DNA of 32,482 nucleotides from Thiobacillus sp. (GTDB lineage Bacteria; Pseudomonadota; Gammaproteobacteria; Burkholderiales; Thiobacillaceae). Shown here one piece after another: positions 1 to 7,454 of this stretch (its first letter is position 1; every line of letters starts with the position of its first letter). Location of the stretch: positions 1 to 32,482 of the forward strand of contig JAUXVT010000040.1 of NCBI GenBank assembly GCA_030680405.1, read 5' to 3'. Below the pieces are notes generated by a model. It had not been told where the DNA came from. It ran no database searches and saw only the letters and a list, made by a program, of their open reading frames with translations. A program made the translations under genes and the position numbers.

Positions 1-1
1 T

Positions 2-415
2 CTCATCGGCAGTCTTGCCCAAGCGTCTTGGGCTGCTCCGGCAACCCCGGTGATTGATGTATACAAGAGCCCGACTTGCGAGTGCTGCAACAAGTGGATC
101 GACCACCTCAAGGCCAATGGATTTGGCGTCAGAAGCCACGACACAGACAACGTGCTACAGCACAAGCATCGCCTCGGCGTGCCACCCGGTTACGGCTCCT
201 GCCATACCGCAGAGGTCGACGGGTATGTGATCGAAGGCCACGTCCCAGCCAGGGAAATCAAGCGCCTGCTCAAGGAGAAGCCCCGGGTCCGCGGGTTGGT
301 GGTGCCGGCCATGCCGGTCGGTTCGCCTGACATGGAAGCCGATGGCCGCAAGGATCCCTACAAAGTGTTTCTCGTGAACCGGAATGGGTCTACCCGGACT
401 TACGTCCAATATTGA
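2..415 (+). CDS. DUF411 (CopG-like) metal-binding protein, 5' end outside window
   Basis: Periplasmic DUF411 protein, a family found next to copper and silver resistance genes and presumed to bind metal; its exact role is unknown. The frame is open from base 2, and the first visible residues (LIGSLAQASWAAP) look like the end of a signal peptide, so the true start lies upstream of the window and the GTG at 50 is not the start. Family hallmarks are visible: a Cys-rich YKSPTCECC segment just after the signal peptide, the GVP-GSCHTAEV segment, the EGHVP motif, and a GLVVPAMPVGSPDME segment near the C-terminus. The stop at 413-415 lies 11 bases before the CusF-like start, so the two are probably co-transcribed. 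The family is confident; metal specificity is not shown by the sequence. Confidence 0.9.
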   Translation, partial: LIGSLAQASWAAPATPVIDVYKSPTCECCNKWIDHLKANGFGVRSHDTDNVLQHKHRLGVPPGYGSCHTAEVDGYVIEGHVPAREIKRLLKEKPRVRGLVVPAMPVGSPDMEADGRKDPYKVFLVNRNGSTRTYVQY

Positions 416-426
416 AAGGCGTGCAC

Positions 427-762
427 ATGAAGTCTATTTTGAATAATTTGGTCCTTGGCCTGAGTTTGGCCCTCGTACTGCCTGCCTGGGCCGATACGCA
501 ACACGCGAGCCACAGTGGAACCGCAGATCATGCAGCCATGCTCACTGAAGGCGTGGTGAAAAAGGTTGACAAGGCCCAAGGGAAGCTCACCATCAAACAT
601 GGTCCCCTGGAGAATCTGGGCATGCCCGCCATGACCATGGTTTTTCGAGTCCAGGATGCCGGTTGGCTCGACCAGGTTAAACCCGGCGACAACATTCGTT
701 TCCTCGCTGACAAGGTGAATGGCGTATTCACTGTGACCACGCTCGAAGTCGTCAAACCGTAA
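427..762 (+). CDS. CusF-like periplasmic copper-binding protein
   Basis: Small periplasmic Cu(I)/Ag(I) chaperone of the CusF family (usual mature length 80-90 residues; here 111 with signal peptide). In the family it passes metal to the RND pump CusCBA. Residues 1-22 form a signal peptide ending in LPAWA. The OB-fold core carries the CusF metal site: a His in the KHGPL segment and two Met in MPAMTM. The Trp that caps Cu(I) in Escherichia coli CusF (NWPEMTM) is Met here, a substitution I recall from other environmental members. An earlier TTG at 412 is in frame, but the ATG at 427 is preferred because it begins the signal peptide and has an AAAGG-type ribosome site upstream. The C-terminus of an RND pump lies at the far end of the window on the other strand, not next to this gene. 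Confidence 0.92.
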   Translation: MKSILNNLVLGLSLALVLPAWADTQHASHSGTADHAAMLTEGVVKKVDKAQGKLTIKHGPLENLGMPAMTMVFRVQDAGWLDQVKPGDNIRFLADKVNGVFTVTTLEVVKP

Positions 763-793
763 TGCTCATTTTTCCCACGCAAAGGAGTTAACC

Positions 794-1279
794 ATGAAAC
801 GCCACGCACTATTTGCCGCCCTGATGCTATCCGCCCTGGTTATGCAGCCTGTACTCGCGGTTGACGCGCACCACCCCGATCAGAAAGCCGGCGCGGCAGC
901 GCCCGCCGCCGATCAGACGATTGAAAAGATGCAGGCCAATACCAAGCGAATGCAAAGTCAGTTGGAACAGATGGCTAAGTCCAAAGACCCGAATCAGCGC
1001 CAGAAACTGCTGCAGGAGCATATGCAGACCATGCAGGAAAACATGATGGCGGGGAAAAGCATGATGGGAGGCATGATGGACTGTCCGATGATGAAAGACG
1101 GAATGATGGGCGGTGGCATGGGCATGATGGGAGGCAAGGGCGGCATGGGTACGTCGGGCGGAGACGACATGATGACCAAGCGCATGGAGATGATGGAAAA
1201 GCGCATGGACATGATGCAGATGATGATCCAAACGAATATGGGCAAGCCCCAGGACGGCCTGGAAAAACCGGCCAAGTGA
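794..1279 (+). CDS. Met-rich exported protein, probable copper-binding
   Basis: Secreted protein of 161 residues with a signal peptide of about 22 residues (ending in QPVLA). The middle is helical and rich in Gln, Lys and Met. The second half is dominated by MM and MGGMM clusters with a single Cys in a DCPMM segment, followed by repeated KRMEMM/KRMDMM steps. Clusters of Met thioether side chains are typical of periplasmic Cu(I)/Ag(I) scavengers, so a metal-sponge role is inferred. I do not recognise a named family. A strong AAAGGAG ribosome site precedes the ATG by 6 bases. It resembles the protein at 3494-3889 in composition and layout. Confidence 0.8.
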   Translation: MKRHALFAALMLSALVMQPVLAVDAHHPDQKAGAAAPAADQTIEKMQANTKRMQSQLEQMAKSKDPNQRQKLLQEHMQTMQENMMAGKSMMGGMMDCPMMKDGMMGGGMGMMGGKGGMGTSGGDDMMTKRMEMMEKRMDMMQMMIQTNMGKPQDGLEKPAK

Positions 1280-1337
1280 TGGCTGTCACGGCGGAAATGT
1301 CCGTCGTACCCACGTAACTGAACAGAAGGAGTAAATC

Positions 1338-1628
1338 ATGAAATCCGCAATAGCATTCATCACTCTAGCCCTGCTGGCTGCCCCGGCCTGGGCTTACCAC
1401 CAAGACAGCGACCCCGATCTGAAACAGAGCATTACCAACGTGCATGAAAACCATTTTCCTCACATCGCCGGGGACAGCCATGATCCGGAAAGAGGGGACG
1501 GCGACATGTACGGTTCGATCCTGCTCGATATTCAAGCGGGCGAGCGGCATGTACCCCACAAATCTGGCGATAACCATTCATCCGAGGAAGGGAGTGGGGA
1601 CTTCTATCGCTCGGTGCTCAACAACTGA
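1338..1628 (+). CDS. Small exported protein with a duplicated His/Asp/Gly motif
   Basis: Predicted periplasmic protein of 96 residues, unrecognised family. A signal peptide (about 19 residues, ending in PAWA) is followed by two tandem copies of one motif of about 25 residues: H-x-P-H-x-x-G-D-x-H-x(2-3)-E-x-G-x-G-D-x-Y-x-S-x-L. The first copy lies at about residues 39-63, the second at about 70-95. The conserved His, Asp and Glu suggest metal binding, but nothing proves it. An AGAAGGAG ribosome site lies just upstream. A GC-rich hairpin follows the stop, so this is likely the last gene of the first operon. Confidence 0.7.
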   Translation: MKSAIAFITLALLAAPAWAYHQDSDPDLKQSITNVHENHFPHIAGDSHDPERGDGDMYGSILLDIQAGERHVPHKSGDNHSSEEGSGDFYRSVLNN

Positions 1629-1651
1629 GCTCTAAACAAGCAGTAGAAAAT

Positions 1652-1677
1652 GCCCCGGCGGGGCAACCCGTCGGGGC
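1652..1677 (+). terminator. GC-rich hairpin with GCAA tetraloop after the first operon
   Basis: An 11-bp stem (1652-1662 with 1667-1677, one G-T wobble) closes on a GCAA loop, a stable GNRA-type tetraloop. It starts 23 bases after the preceding stop. There is no U-tract downstream on the + strand; a short A-run precedes it, so read from the minus strand it would be followed by TTTT. It could be a transcription terminator, a 3' mRNA-stabilising hairpin, or both. Confidence 0.5.
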
Positions 1678-1789
1678 GTAAGTGCGTGGTGCGTTGTCAG
1701 TTATTCCAGACAAAATGGCGGGATAGGGGTATGTATGGCTTTGAATATTTCGGCATGGGGTGAGGGGCGATCTGCACCCGCACCATGCA

Positions 1790-1810
1790 CCTGGAGATCG
1801 GAGATCCAGG
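1790..1810 (+). other. Short inverted repeat upstream of the gene at 1897
   Basis: CCTGGA (1790-1795) pairs with TCCAGG (1805-1810) around a 9-base loop. It lies in the roughly 265-base stretch between the genes ending at 1628 and starting at 1897, which otherwise shows only the hairpin at 1652 and no convincing promoter. It could be a leader structure or an operator; evidence is weak. Confidence 0.2.
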
Positions 1811-1896
1811 CGCACAGGCCGGTCGGAATTGGACAATGCGTTACTGTGCACGTGGAATAGTCGCTTGCATCCCAACCCAAACAAAGGAGGATGTCC

Positions 1897-2370
1897 ATGA
1901 AGCCTATCCTGAACATACTTCTGACGCTGGCCACGGTTGCGGCGACCGCCACCCTGGCGGGGCAGGCGGGGCAGTTGTCCATGCCACCGAGCTTCACTGA
2001 ACAGGTGGAGCCCGAGACGGTGTTGCGTGCTTACCCCCTCGGCGTCATCACCAAACAAGCCGCCTTCAGCCACCACGGTAAAGCCGTCCGTACCTTGATC
2101 CTGCCCAACGGCAAGGAAGGCTGGGTGTACCAGGTGGGGGGCAAGCAAGCCCGAACCTACCGGCATCCCACAAGCGAAAAGCATACCGTTTACGAAACCG
2201 GGCCGGGCAACGGTGTCCGGGCCTATACCCTGGTATTCGAGGATAAGGGGGTGGTCAGTGACGTGCTTTACAACGAGAAAGGACGGCATGACGGCCTCAC
2301 TTCCCTGCAGATTCAGCGCAAGCTTCGCGGCGAGGGCACTCGCAAAGACGAGGGCCACGGCGTGAAATGA
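1897..2370 (+). CDS. Exported hypothetical protein
   Basis: Protein of 157 residues with an N-terminal signal peptide (hydrophobic segment to about residue 22, TLAGQAG region). The mature part is compact, with many short beta-like segments (GKAVRTLILPNGKEGWVYQVGGK, YTLVFEDKGVVSDVLYNEKG), resembling small lipoprotein or outer-membrane-assembly folds such as SmpA/BamE; that comparison is by eye and uncertain. No metal motif is visible. The start at 1897 is preferred over the ATG at 1891, because AGGAGG at 1885-1890 is 6 bases from 1897 but abuts 1891. It is separated from both neighbours by intergenic DNA and may be its own unit. Confidence 0.7.
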   Translation: MKPILNILLTLATVAATATLAGQAGQLSMPPSFTEQVEPETVLRAYPLGVITKQAAFSHHGKAVRTLILPNGKEGWVYQVGGKQARTYRHPTSEKHTVYETGPGNGVRAYTLVFEDKGVVSDVLYNEKGRHDGLTSLQIQRKLRGEGTRKDEGHGVK

Positions 2371-2445
2371 CAAAGGCCATGACGCAGAGGCAGACGATAG
2401 GTGTTGAACAATTTATGAAATCAATAATATTTAAGGAGGTGTGTC

Positions 2446-2700
2446 ATGACTGACTTCTGGAAAGTGCATGCATTTTCGCTGGCGACGACGCTGGGGGTGG
2501 CATATATCCTCTGCGCCATTTTCGATGCGCTGTTTCCACCCTTCGGGCTGCTGGCCGCGCTTGCGCCGGCCAGCCCGTGGCCGATCTCCGGCAGCCCCAT
2601 CGCTTTCCTGGCGGGATTCGTGCTGTTCACCGTCACAGGTTTTGTGCTCGGCGCGCTCTATGGAATCGCGTGGGGGTTTTGGAGCAAAAAACTGCGGTGA
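2446..2700 (+). CDS. Small two-helix membrane protein, DUF5676-like
   Basis: Inner-membrane protein of 84 residues with two hydrophobic segments (about 10-40 and 53-76) and a short basic C-terminus (SKKLR). The layout (Cys in helix 1, a Pro-rich loop, a GxxLGxLYG segment in helix 2) resembles DUF5676 proteins seen in metal-resistance islands and the protein at 18400-18660 of this window. Function is unknown. A strong AAGGAGG ribosome site at 2432-2438 fixes the start. Confidence 0.75.
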   Translation: MTDFWKVHAFSLATTLGVAYILCAIFDALFPPFGLLAALAPASPWPISGSPIAFLAGFVLFTVTGFVLGALYGIAWGFWSKKLR

Positions 2701-2714
2701 GGTAGCGTCAGGAT

Positions 2715-2816
2715 ATGGATACCCTGAAAAGTGTCGACTGGTTGCCACTCTGGGGCGTCGCGCTTTTCGTGATGTGCACTTCGACTACGGCATGGAGGTG
2801 GGAAAATGTGGCATGA
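2715..2816 (+). CDS. Candidate 33-residue single-helix membrane peptide
   Basis: Possible small gene starting with MDTLKSVDW and containing one hydrophobic segment (about residues 9-21). Its stop overlaps the start of the next small gene by 11 bases, a spacing seen in coupled genes. The ribosome site is weak (AGGA directly upstream) and I recognise no family, so this could be a chance frame or the remains of a longer gene. Confidence 0.25.
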   Translation: MDTLKSVDWLPLWGVALFVMCTSTTAWRWENVA

Positions 2817-2937
2817 CGGCATGAATGGTTGGGGTTGGGGCATGGGGTTCGGCTGGATGGGTATCCTGTTCTGGATCGTACTCATCCTCGCGCTCGCCGC
2901 GCTGATCAAGTACCTGTTCGGCAAGTCCGGCGATTAA
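2806..2937 (+). CDS. 43-residue Trp/Gly/Met-rich membrane peptide (SHOCT-protein-like N-terminus)
   Basis: A well-supported tiny gene: GGAGG at 2794-2798 sits 7 bases before the ATG. The peptide begins with a Trp/Gly/Met-rich head (MWHDGMNGWGWGMGFGWMG), continues as a single transmembrane helix of about 20 residues and ends with a short charged tail (YLFGKSGD). Heads of this kind are common in small membrane proteins that carry a C-terminal SHOCT domain; here the SHOCT part is absent. Location suggests a role in metal stress, but none is known. Its TAA overlaps an ATG (TAATG) of the next frame. A decayed relative lies at 3291-3357. Confidence 0.65.
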   Translation: MWHDGMNGWGWGMGFGWMGILFWIVLILALAALIKYLFGKSGD

Positions 2938-3041
2938 TGAAGCGGCACCGAACAACGATCGGTAGCTTGTTTGCCATTACGCTTGCCGCATCGATAGCCA
3001 TCGCGGCACCCATGATCCTTACCCATATAGGAGACCAAATC

Positions 3042-3269
3042 ATGAATGTCAGGATCATTGCTACACGCAGTTGCAGTCACTGCCACAATCTTGAACGCGA
3101 GCTCAAAGATTTGGCTGTCGTCTACGAAGTGTTGTTCGTAGAGGACCATCCGGAAATCGTGCAGCGATATAGCATCCGGCACTCACCCAACCTGGTTGTA
3201 GATGACGAAGTGGTATTCCGCCGCCAGCCAACTGAAGGTGAGCTGCGGACGCTCTTCACGAGTAGCTGA
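3042..3269 (+). CDS. Small thioredoxin/glutaredoxin-fold protein with CxxC
   Basis: Protein of 75 residues with a redox-active CSHC motif (Cys11, Cys14) after the first beta strand, a cis-Pro-like segment (IRHSPNLVVDD) and a final helix, the minimal thioredoxin/glutaredoxin fold. Likely a thiol reductant or metal-handling redox protein. AGGAGA at 3028-3033 is well spaced from the ATG at 3042. The same frame is open further upstream to an ATG at 2937 that overlaps the previous stop. That longer form would add 35 residues resembling a signal-anchor (KRHR followed by a hydrophobic stretch), so the protein may be made in a cytosolic and a membrane or exported form. A relative with CAQC lies at 23240-23494. 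Confidence 0.8.
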   Translation: MNVRIIATRSCSHCHNLERELKDLAVVYEVLFVEDHPEIVQRYSIRHSPNLVVDDEVVFRRQPTEGELRTLFTSS

Positions 3270-3290
3270 GGTCGCGTGGCGCTCGCAGTG

Positions 3291-3357
3291 TTCGGCTGGA
3301 TGGGGCTGCCTGTCCTGGATCGGGGCCATCCTCGCCATTGCCGCCCTGATCAACTGA
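3291..3357 (+). pseudogene. Remnant of the 43-residue membrane peptide gene
   Basis: This stretch matches the second half of the small gene at 2806-2937 at DNA level: both contain TTCGGCTGGATGGG followed by a CTGGATCG block, then CATCCTCGC and CTGATCAA. The visible frame reads WGCLSWIGAILAIAALIN and stop, with no start codon or ribosome site, and the frame shifts relative to the intact copy after the Trp/Gly head. It looks like a decayed duplicate lying just after the thioredoxin-like gene. Confidence 0.45.
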
Positions 3358-3441
3358 GCACGCCAGGCAAGGCGCCGGCGAAGTGGTTGGTGGAGACCCT
3401 AAAAATTCAATGATTGGGCTTTCTGGGTCCCATTAAGGTGT

Positions 3442-3454
3442 CTCCCGCTGGGAG
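3442..3454 (+). promoter_or_regulatory. Perfect 5-bp dyad upstream of the second Met-rich gene
   Basis: CTCCC-GCT-GGGAG lies 40 bases before the start at 3494, followed by an AT-rich stretch (TTGGTAATTAATC). It could be an operator or a leader hairpin for the Met-rich gene. It does not match the CueR or CopR consensus sequences I know. Confidence 0.25.
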
Positions 3455-3493
3455 CGTATGGTTGGTAATTAATCTAAACCGAAAGGAAGAATC

Positions 3494-3889
3494 ATGAAAC
3501 AGCATTTCACTTTATCCGCGTTGTTGACCTCCTTGGTCGTGGCCGGTGTTTTCGCGCTGGCACTTCCGGCCAATGCCCAAATGGGGTCGGGCATGATGGA
3601 TGCTAAAAAAGGCGGGCAGTGTCCCGGGGCGCAGCAAATGTCCACCATGGAGAACGACATGGCCGACCAGATGATGGGCATGTCCGGGGAAATGTCCAAG
3701 GGCACTATGAGCGCGGCGCAACAAAAACAGATGAGCGAGCGCATGCGCAAGATGGCGACCATGATGGACGACATGTCGGGCATGATGGGCAAGGGCATGA
3801 TGATGGACGCCGACGCCCAGAAGCGCATGGATCAGATGCGCAAGCAGATGGACGAGATGATGCACGGCGACGCACCCAAGAAGAAGTGA
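3494..3889 (+). CDS. Met-rich exported protein, probable copper-binding (second copy type)
   Basis: Exported protein of 131 residues: signal peptide of about 28 residues ending in PANA, then a mature chain loaded with Met (MGSGMM, MADQMMGM, KMATMMDDMSGMMGKGMMM) and a basic end (KKK). One Cys lies in a GGQCPG segment, parallel to the DCPMM of the protein at 794-1279. The repeated RM/QM helical pattern resembles that protein, so the two may be diverged paralogues acting as periplasmic Cu(I) buffers (inference). AAAGGAAG precedes the start. A hairpin follows the stop, suggesting a single-gene transcript. Confidence 0.78.
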   Translation: MKQHFTLSALLTSLVVAGVFALALPANAQMGSGMMDAKKGGQCPGAQQMSTMENDMADQMMGMSGEMSKGTMSAAQQKQMSERMRKMATMMDDMSGMMGKGMMMDADAQKRMDQMRKQMDEMMHGDAPKKK

Positions 3890-3893
3890 TCTG

Positions 3894-3927
3894 GGCGGGG
3901 CCCGGCAGAGAAGTTCCCGCCGGGTTT
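3894..3927 (+). terminator. Possible terminator after the second Met-rich gene
   Basis: CCCGGC (3901-3906) pairs with GCCGGG (3919-3924), followed directly by TTT. An alternative, mutually exclusive stem GGCGGG (3894-3899) with CCCGCC (3916-3921) overlaps it. The T-run is short, so termination efficiency is uncertain. Confidence 0.4.
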
Positions 3928-3955
3928 CCTAATGCCGGATAAAAGGCCGAGTGTG

Positions 3956-5107
3956 ATGACGATAACCCATCCCGACACGCGCGGTGCCATGCATGCGCGG
4001 AACCACGCGCCGGCCTGCCACCTCTGTGGCCGCGCCATCCCTGCCGCGCCGTTCGCGCAGGAGGCAAACCGATTCTGTTGCGAGGCCTGTTTCCTCAAGC
4101 AGCGGGAACAGCACGATTTACAGGTGGAGCGCGACCAAGCCTATCTTGCCCTGGCCGAGGCCTTGGCGGCGGCGTTGGATGCGCGCGAGCACGAGACCGG
4201 CTTGCATTCGCAGCGCGTCGCCTGCCACACTCAGGTGCTGGCGCGGCGCTTCACGCAGGATCCGCAGCAGCTGCGCCAGATTTACTGGGGCGCGCTGCTG
4301 CACGATCTTGGCAAGGTCGGCATCCCGGACGCCATCTTGCTCAAGCAAGGGCCGCTGACGCAAGACGAATGGCTTGTCATGCGCACGCACCCCGAGATCG
4401 GACACTGCATTCTCGCGAGCGTGCCATTCATGGCCGAGGCCGCCGAAATAGTGCTCTGCCATGAAGAACGCTTCGATGGTACGGGTTATCCGCGCGGCCT
4501 CTCGGGTGCGGCCATTCCACTCGCGGCGCGGCTGTTCGGGGTGATCGACACGCTGGATGCGATGACCTCCGATCGGCCTTACCGCAAGGGATTGTCCTTC
4601 GACGCGGCAAAAGTGGAGATTCTGCGCTTAACCGGCGCGCAGTTCGATCCGCACGCGGTGGAAGCCTTCAGCGCCGAGGAAAAAACCTTGCGCGAGATGG
4701 TGGCGATGAAGTGCGGGATGGCGCCTATCGCGATGGTGACTGAAAACAGGCGAAGGTTTGAACAGGAGAACGGCATGAAAACCGTCGGCTCCGGTTTCCC
4801 TTCGGCCCAGGACCCGCACAGAAATATCAAGGAGATCGATGTCAGCGTTCAAGGGGCAGCCTTGGATTACGCCACCACCCATGCCCTCGCCGATGTTCTC
4901 GCCAAGAAGGTGGCCAGGGATGCGATGCTGGTCGCCTGGTTCGACGATAAAAACGATGTGGGGTATCCGGTAGTTCAAGAATACGCCGGCGACAAACCCA
5001 GTTGGCTTGCTTACGCCGAAAGTCACGGCGGCAACCTGGGCGTGAATATCAACGGCGGCGAGTTTGTTTTCGTCTTTGCGACAGGACTGGAAAATCAAGG
5101 AGGCTGA
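3956..5107 (+). CDS. HD-GYP domain protein with N-terminal Cys cluster and C-terminal AF1514-like domain
   Basis: Protein of 383 residues with three parts. Residues 21-45 hold a CxxC...CxxC cluster (CHLCG and CEAC) resembling a YHS/TRASH-type metal-binding knuckle. Residues of about 70-250 are an HD-GYP phosphodiesterase domain with HDLGK near residue 116, a later [12 protein letters not shown] segment (GTGYP near 175) and [13 protein letters not shown]; this family usually hydrolyses cyclic di-GMP. The position usually held by His-His before the GYP loop reads Cys-His here. Residues from about 274 match the small AF1514-type proteins often found as separate genes beside copper ATPases. An ATG at 4775 with its own AGGAGA lies exactly at this junction, so the C-terminal part may also be made alone. 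The ATG at 3956 is favoured over that at 3932 because AAAGG precedes it. It ends 1 base before the ATPase start at 5109. Confidence 0.85.
   Translation: MTITHPDTRGAMHARNHAPACHLCGRAIPAAPFAQEANRFCCEACFLKQREQHDLQVERDQAYLALAEALAAALDAREHETGLHSQRVACHTQVLARRFTQDPQQLRQIYWGALLHDLGKVGIPDAILLKQGPLTQDEWLVMRTHPEIGHCILASVPFMAEAAEIVLCHEERFDGTGYPRGLSGAAIPLAARLFGVIDTLDAMTSDRPYRKGLSFDAAKVEILRLTGAQFDPHAVEAFSAEEKTLREMVAMKCGMAPIAMVTENRRRFEQENGMKTVGSGFPSAQDPHRNIKEIDVSVQGAALDYATTHALADVLAKKVARDAMLVAWFDDKNDVGYPVVQEYAGDKPSWLAYAESHGGNLGVNINGGEFVFVFATGLENQGG
4775..5107 (+). other. Internal in-frame start for a free AF1514-like protein
   Basis: AGGAGA at 4764-4769 is 5 bases before an in-frame ATG at 4775, giving a 110-residue product that begins MKTVGSGFP and covers exactly the C-terminal domain of the HD-GYP protein. 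The domain contains a conserved-looking [17 protein letters not shown] helix and ends [12 protein letters not shown]. Either the upstream gene is a recent fusion that kept the old start, or both products are made. Confidence 0.5.
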
Positions 5108-5108
5108 G

Positions 5109-7454
5109 ATGGCGACCGACCCGGTGTGTGGCATGACGGTGGACGAAAAAAGTGCGGCGGGTAGCGCCAGCCATGCCGGACAGACGTACTACTTTTGCTC
5201 CGCTCGCTGCCTCGGCCAATTTCAGGCCAATCCCGCGCAGTTCGTCGGCACATCCAATCCGGCCGCCAGCGCGCATGCCCATGCCCACGGCGAAACGATG
5301 GCCGCACCCGCGCCGCCGGGAAAAGCCGGCAAGGCCATGGCCAAGGATCCCATTTGCGGCATGCTGGTGGACAAGGCCACCGCCCTGAAATCGGAGCGCG
5401 CGGGCCGCGCCTATTATTTCTGCAGCGTGGGCTGCCAGCGCACGTTCGAGTCGCCCGAGCAAGAACTCAAGTCGATGAAGACGCGCGTCATGATCGCGCT
5501 CACCGGCGTGCTGGTGCTGGCCATCCTGCGCGCCGGCGCGTTTCTCGCGCTCGCCACCGGCGCCACCATCGTCACCTGGGCGCCGATCCCGCAATTGCCC
5601 TGGTTCACCTGGGGCATGTGGCTGTTCCTGCTGGTGACGCCGGTGCAGTTCATCGGCGGCTGGAGCTTTTACAAAGGCGCGTGGAACGCGGTCCGCACCC
5701 GCAGCATCAACATGGATTTCCTGATCGCGATGGGCACCTCGGTCGCCTATTTCTACAGCGTGGCGGTGCTGTTCTTTCCCGAGGTGCTGCCAGTGAAGGT
5801 GGAAGAGCGCGCGGTGTACTTCGAAGTCTCCGCCGTCATCATCGCTTTCGTGCTGATGGGAAAATACATGGAGGAGATCATCAAGAAACGCTCCTCGGCA
5901 GCGGTGAGGAAACTGCTCGACCTGAAGCCTGCGACCGCCCGCGTCATCCGCGAGGGCGTCGAGATGGAAGTGCCGGCCGAGTCGGTGATGGTGGGCGAGA
6001 CCCTGGTGGTGCGCCCGGGCGAGAAAATCCCCACCGACGGGCAGGTGCTGGAAGGCAACTCCTCGGTGGACGAGTCGATGCTCACCGGCGAGTCCATGCC
6101 GGTGGAAAAGGTGGCGGGCAGCGCGGTGATCGGCGGTACGCTCAATCGCACCGGCCTGTTTCGCTTCAAGGCGACGCGGGTCGGGGCCGAGACGGCGCTG
6201 GCCCAGATCATCAAGCTGGTGGAAGACGCGCAGGCCAGCACCGCAGCCGTGCAGCGCCTCGCCGACAAGGTGACCGCGTATTTCGTCCCGGCGGTGGTGG
6301 CGGTAGCAGTCCTGGCCTTTTTCGGCTGGTGGGCGGTCGGCAACTTCCCGCAGGGACTGCTCGCCTTCATCGCGGTGCTGATCATTGCCTGCCCGTGCGC
6401 GCTGGGCATCGCCACGCCGGCGGCGCTGATGGTGGGCGTGGGCAAAGGGGCCGAAGCCGGCATCCTGATCCGAGGCGCCGAAGTGCTGGAGCGCGCGGAA
6501 AAGCTGACCACCGTGGTATTCGACAAGACCGGGACGCTGACCCAGGGCGAGCCCACCGTCACCGATATCGTTGCGCTCGGTGCGGTAGCGGAGGAAGAAA
6601 TCCTGCGGCTCGCCGCCGCAGTCGAGGCGGGTTCCGAGCATCCTTTGGGCGAGGCGATCGTACGTGCCGCGCAACAGCGTGAACTCGCGTTGCCGAAGGT
6701 GACAGACTTCGAGTCTATTCCCGGCCACGGCATTCGCGGCCGGGCCGAGGGCCGGCAGGTGCTGATGGGCAATCGCCGTCTGTTCACGCGGGAAGGCATA
6801 GTCACCGACGCCGCCGAAGCCGACATGATCCGGCTGGAGGTGGAGGGCAAGACTGCCATGCTGGTGGGCCAGGATGGCGCACTGTCCGGCATTATCGCCG
6901 TCGCCGACACACTGAAACCGGAGGCGCAGGAGGCGGTGTCCGCACTGAAGCAAGAAGGCATCGAGGTGATTCTGCTGACCGGCGACAACCAGCGCACCGC
7001 GCACGCCATCGCCGCGCAACTTGGCATTGCGCAAGTGATCGCGGAGGTGCTGCCGGGCGACAAGGCGCGCATCATTCAAGACCTGCAGCAACAAGGCAAG
7101 GCGGTCGCCATGGTGGGCGACGGCGTCAACGACGCGCCGGCGCTGGCGGTGGCCGACATCGGCATCGCCATCGGCTCCGGCTCCGACGTGGCCAAGGAGA
7201 CCGGCGGCATCGTCCTGATCAAGGATGACGTGCGCGACGTGGTCGCGTCGATCCGCCTGTCGCGCGCCACCATGCGCAAGATCAAGCAGAACCTGTTCTG
7301 GGCCTTTATCTACAACAGCATCGGTATCCCGGTGGCGGCTTTGGGTTTTTTAAATCCAATCATCGCGGCAGCGGCAATGGCCTTTAGTTCGCTCTCGGTG
7401 ATTGTGAATTCAGCGCTGCTGAAGCGCGCGAAACTGAAGGAGGGGCCGGCATGA
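5109..7454 (+). CDS. copA: Cu(I)-exporting P1B-type ATPase with two N-terminal YHS domains
   Basis: Inner-membrane pump of 781 residues that exports Cu(I) or Ag(I) using ATP. Instead of the usual HMA domains, the N-terminus has two YHS domains (DPVCGM at residues 4-9, DPICGM at about 79-84), separated by a His/Ala linker. The core has the transmembrane CPC ion site (Cys428, Cys430), the TGES actuator loop, DKTGT with phosphorylated Asp472, SEHPLGEAI in the nucleotide domain and [10 protein letters not shown]. The last helices contain YN and MxxSS motifs, which define the Cu(I) subgroup P1B-1. The ATG at 5109 is preceded by AAGGAGG; the frame continues upstream but the first YHS domain begins here. 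It overlaps the following methyltransferase gene by 4 bases. Confidence 0.95.
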   Translation: MATDPVCGMTVDEKSAAGSASHAGQTYYFCSARCLGQFQANPAQFVGTSNPAASAHAHAHGETMAAPAPPGKAGKAMAKDPICGMLVDKATALKSERAGRAYYFCSVGCQRTFESPEQELKSMKTRVMIALTGVLVLAILRAGAFLALATGATIVTWAPIPQLPWFTWGMWLFLLVTPVQFIGGWSFYKGAWNAVRTRSINMDFLIAMGTSVAYFYSVAVLFFPEVLPVKVEERAVYFEVSAVIIAFVLMGKYMEEIIKKRSSAAVRKLLDLKPATARVIREGVEMEVPAESVMVGETLVVRPGEKIPTDGQVLEGNSSVDESMLTGESMPVEKVAGSAVIGGTLNRTGLFRFKATRVGAETALAQIIKLVEDAQASTAAVQRLADKVTAYFVPAVVAVAVLAFFGWWAVGNFPQGLLAFIAVLIIACPCALGIATPAALMVGVGKGAEAGILIRGAEVLERAEKLTTVVFDKTGTLTQGEPTVTDIVALGAVAEEEILRLAAAVEAGSEHPLGEAIVRAAQQRELALPKVTDFESIPGHGIRGRAEGRQVLMGNRRLFTREGIVTDAAEADMIRLEVEGKTAMLVGQDGALSGIIAVADTLKPEAQEAVSALKQEGIEVILLTGDNQRTAHAIAAQLGIAQVIAEVLPGDKARIIQDLQQQGKAVAMVGDGVNDAPALAVADIGIAIGSGSDVAKETGGIVLIKDDVRDVVASIRLSRATMRKIKQNLFWAFIYNSIGIPVAALGFLNPIIAAAAMAFSSLSVIVNSALLKRAKLKEGPA

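Noticed and set aside
1785-2000. 71-codon frame overlapping the start of the gene at 1897
   Set aside because: No ribosome site, no recognisable protein, and the gene at 1897 has a strong site and signal peptide.
2404-2431. TTGAAC ... AATATT resembling a sigma-70 promoter before the gene at 2446
   Set aside because: Transcription would start inside or after the ribosome site, leaving no leader; AT-richness alone explains the match.
5049-7094. Long open frame on the minus strand (681 codons) opposite copA
   Set aside because: The product is His/Arg/Ala-rich with no family features; it mirrors the codon bias of the GC-rich copA gene, whose motifs are complete on the + strand.
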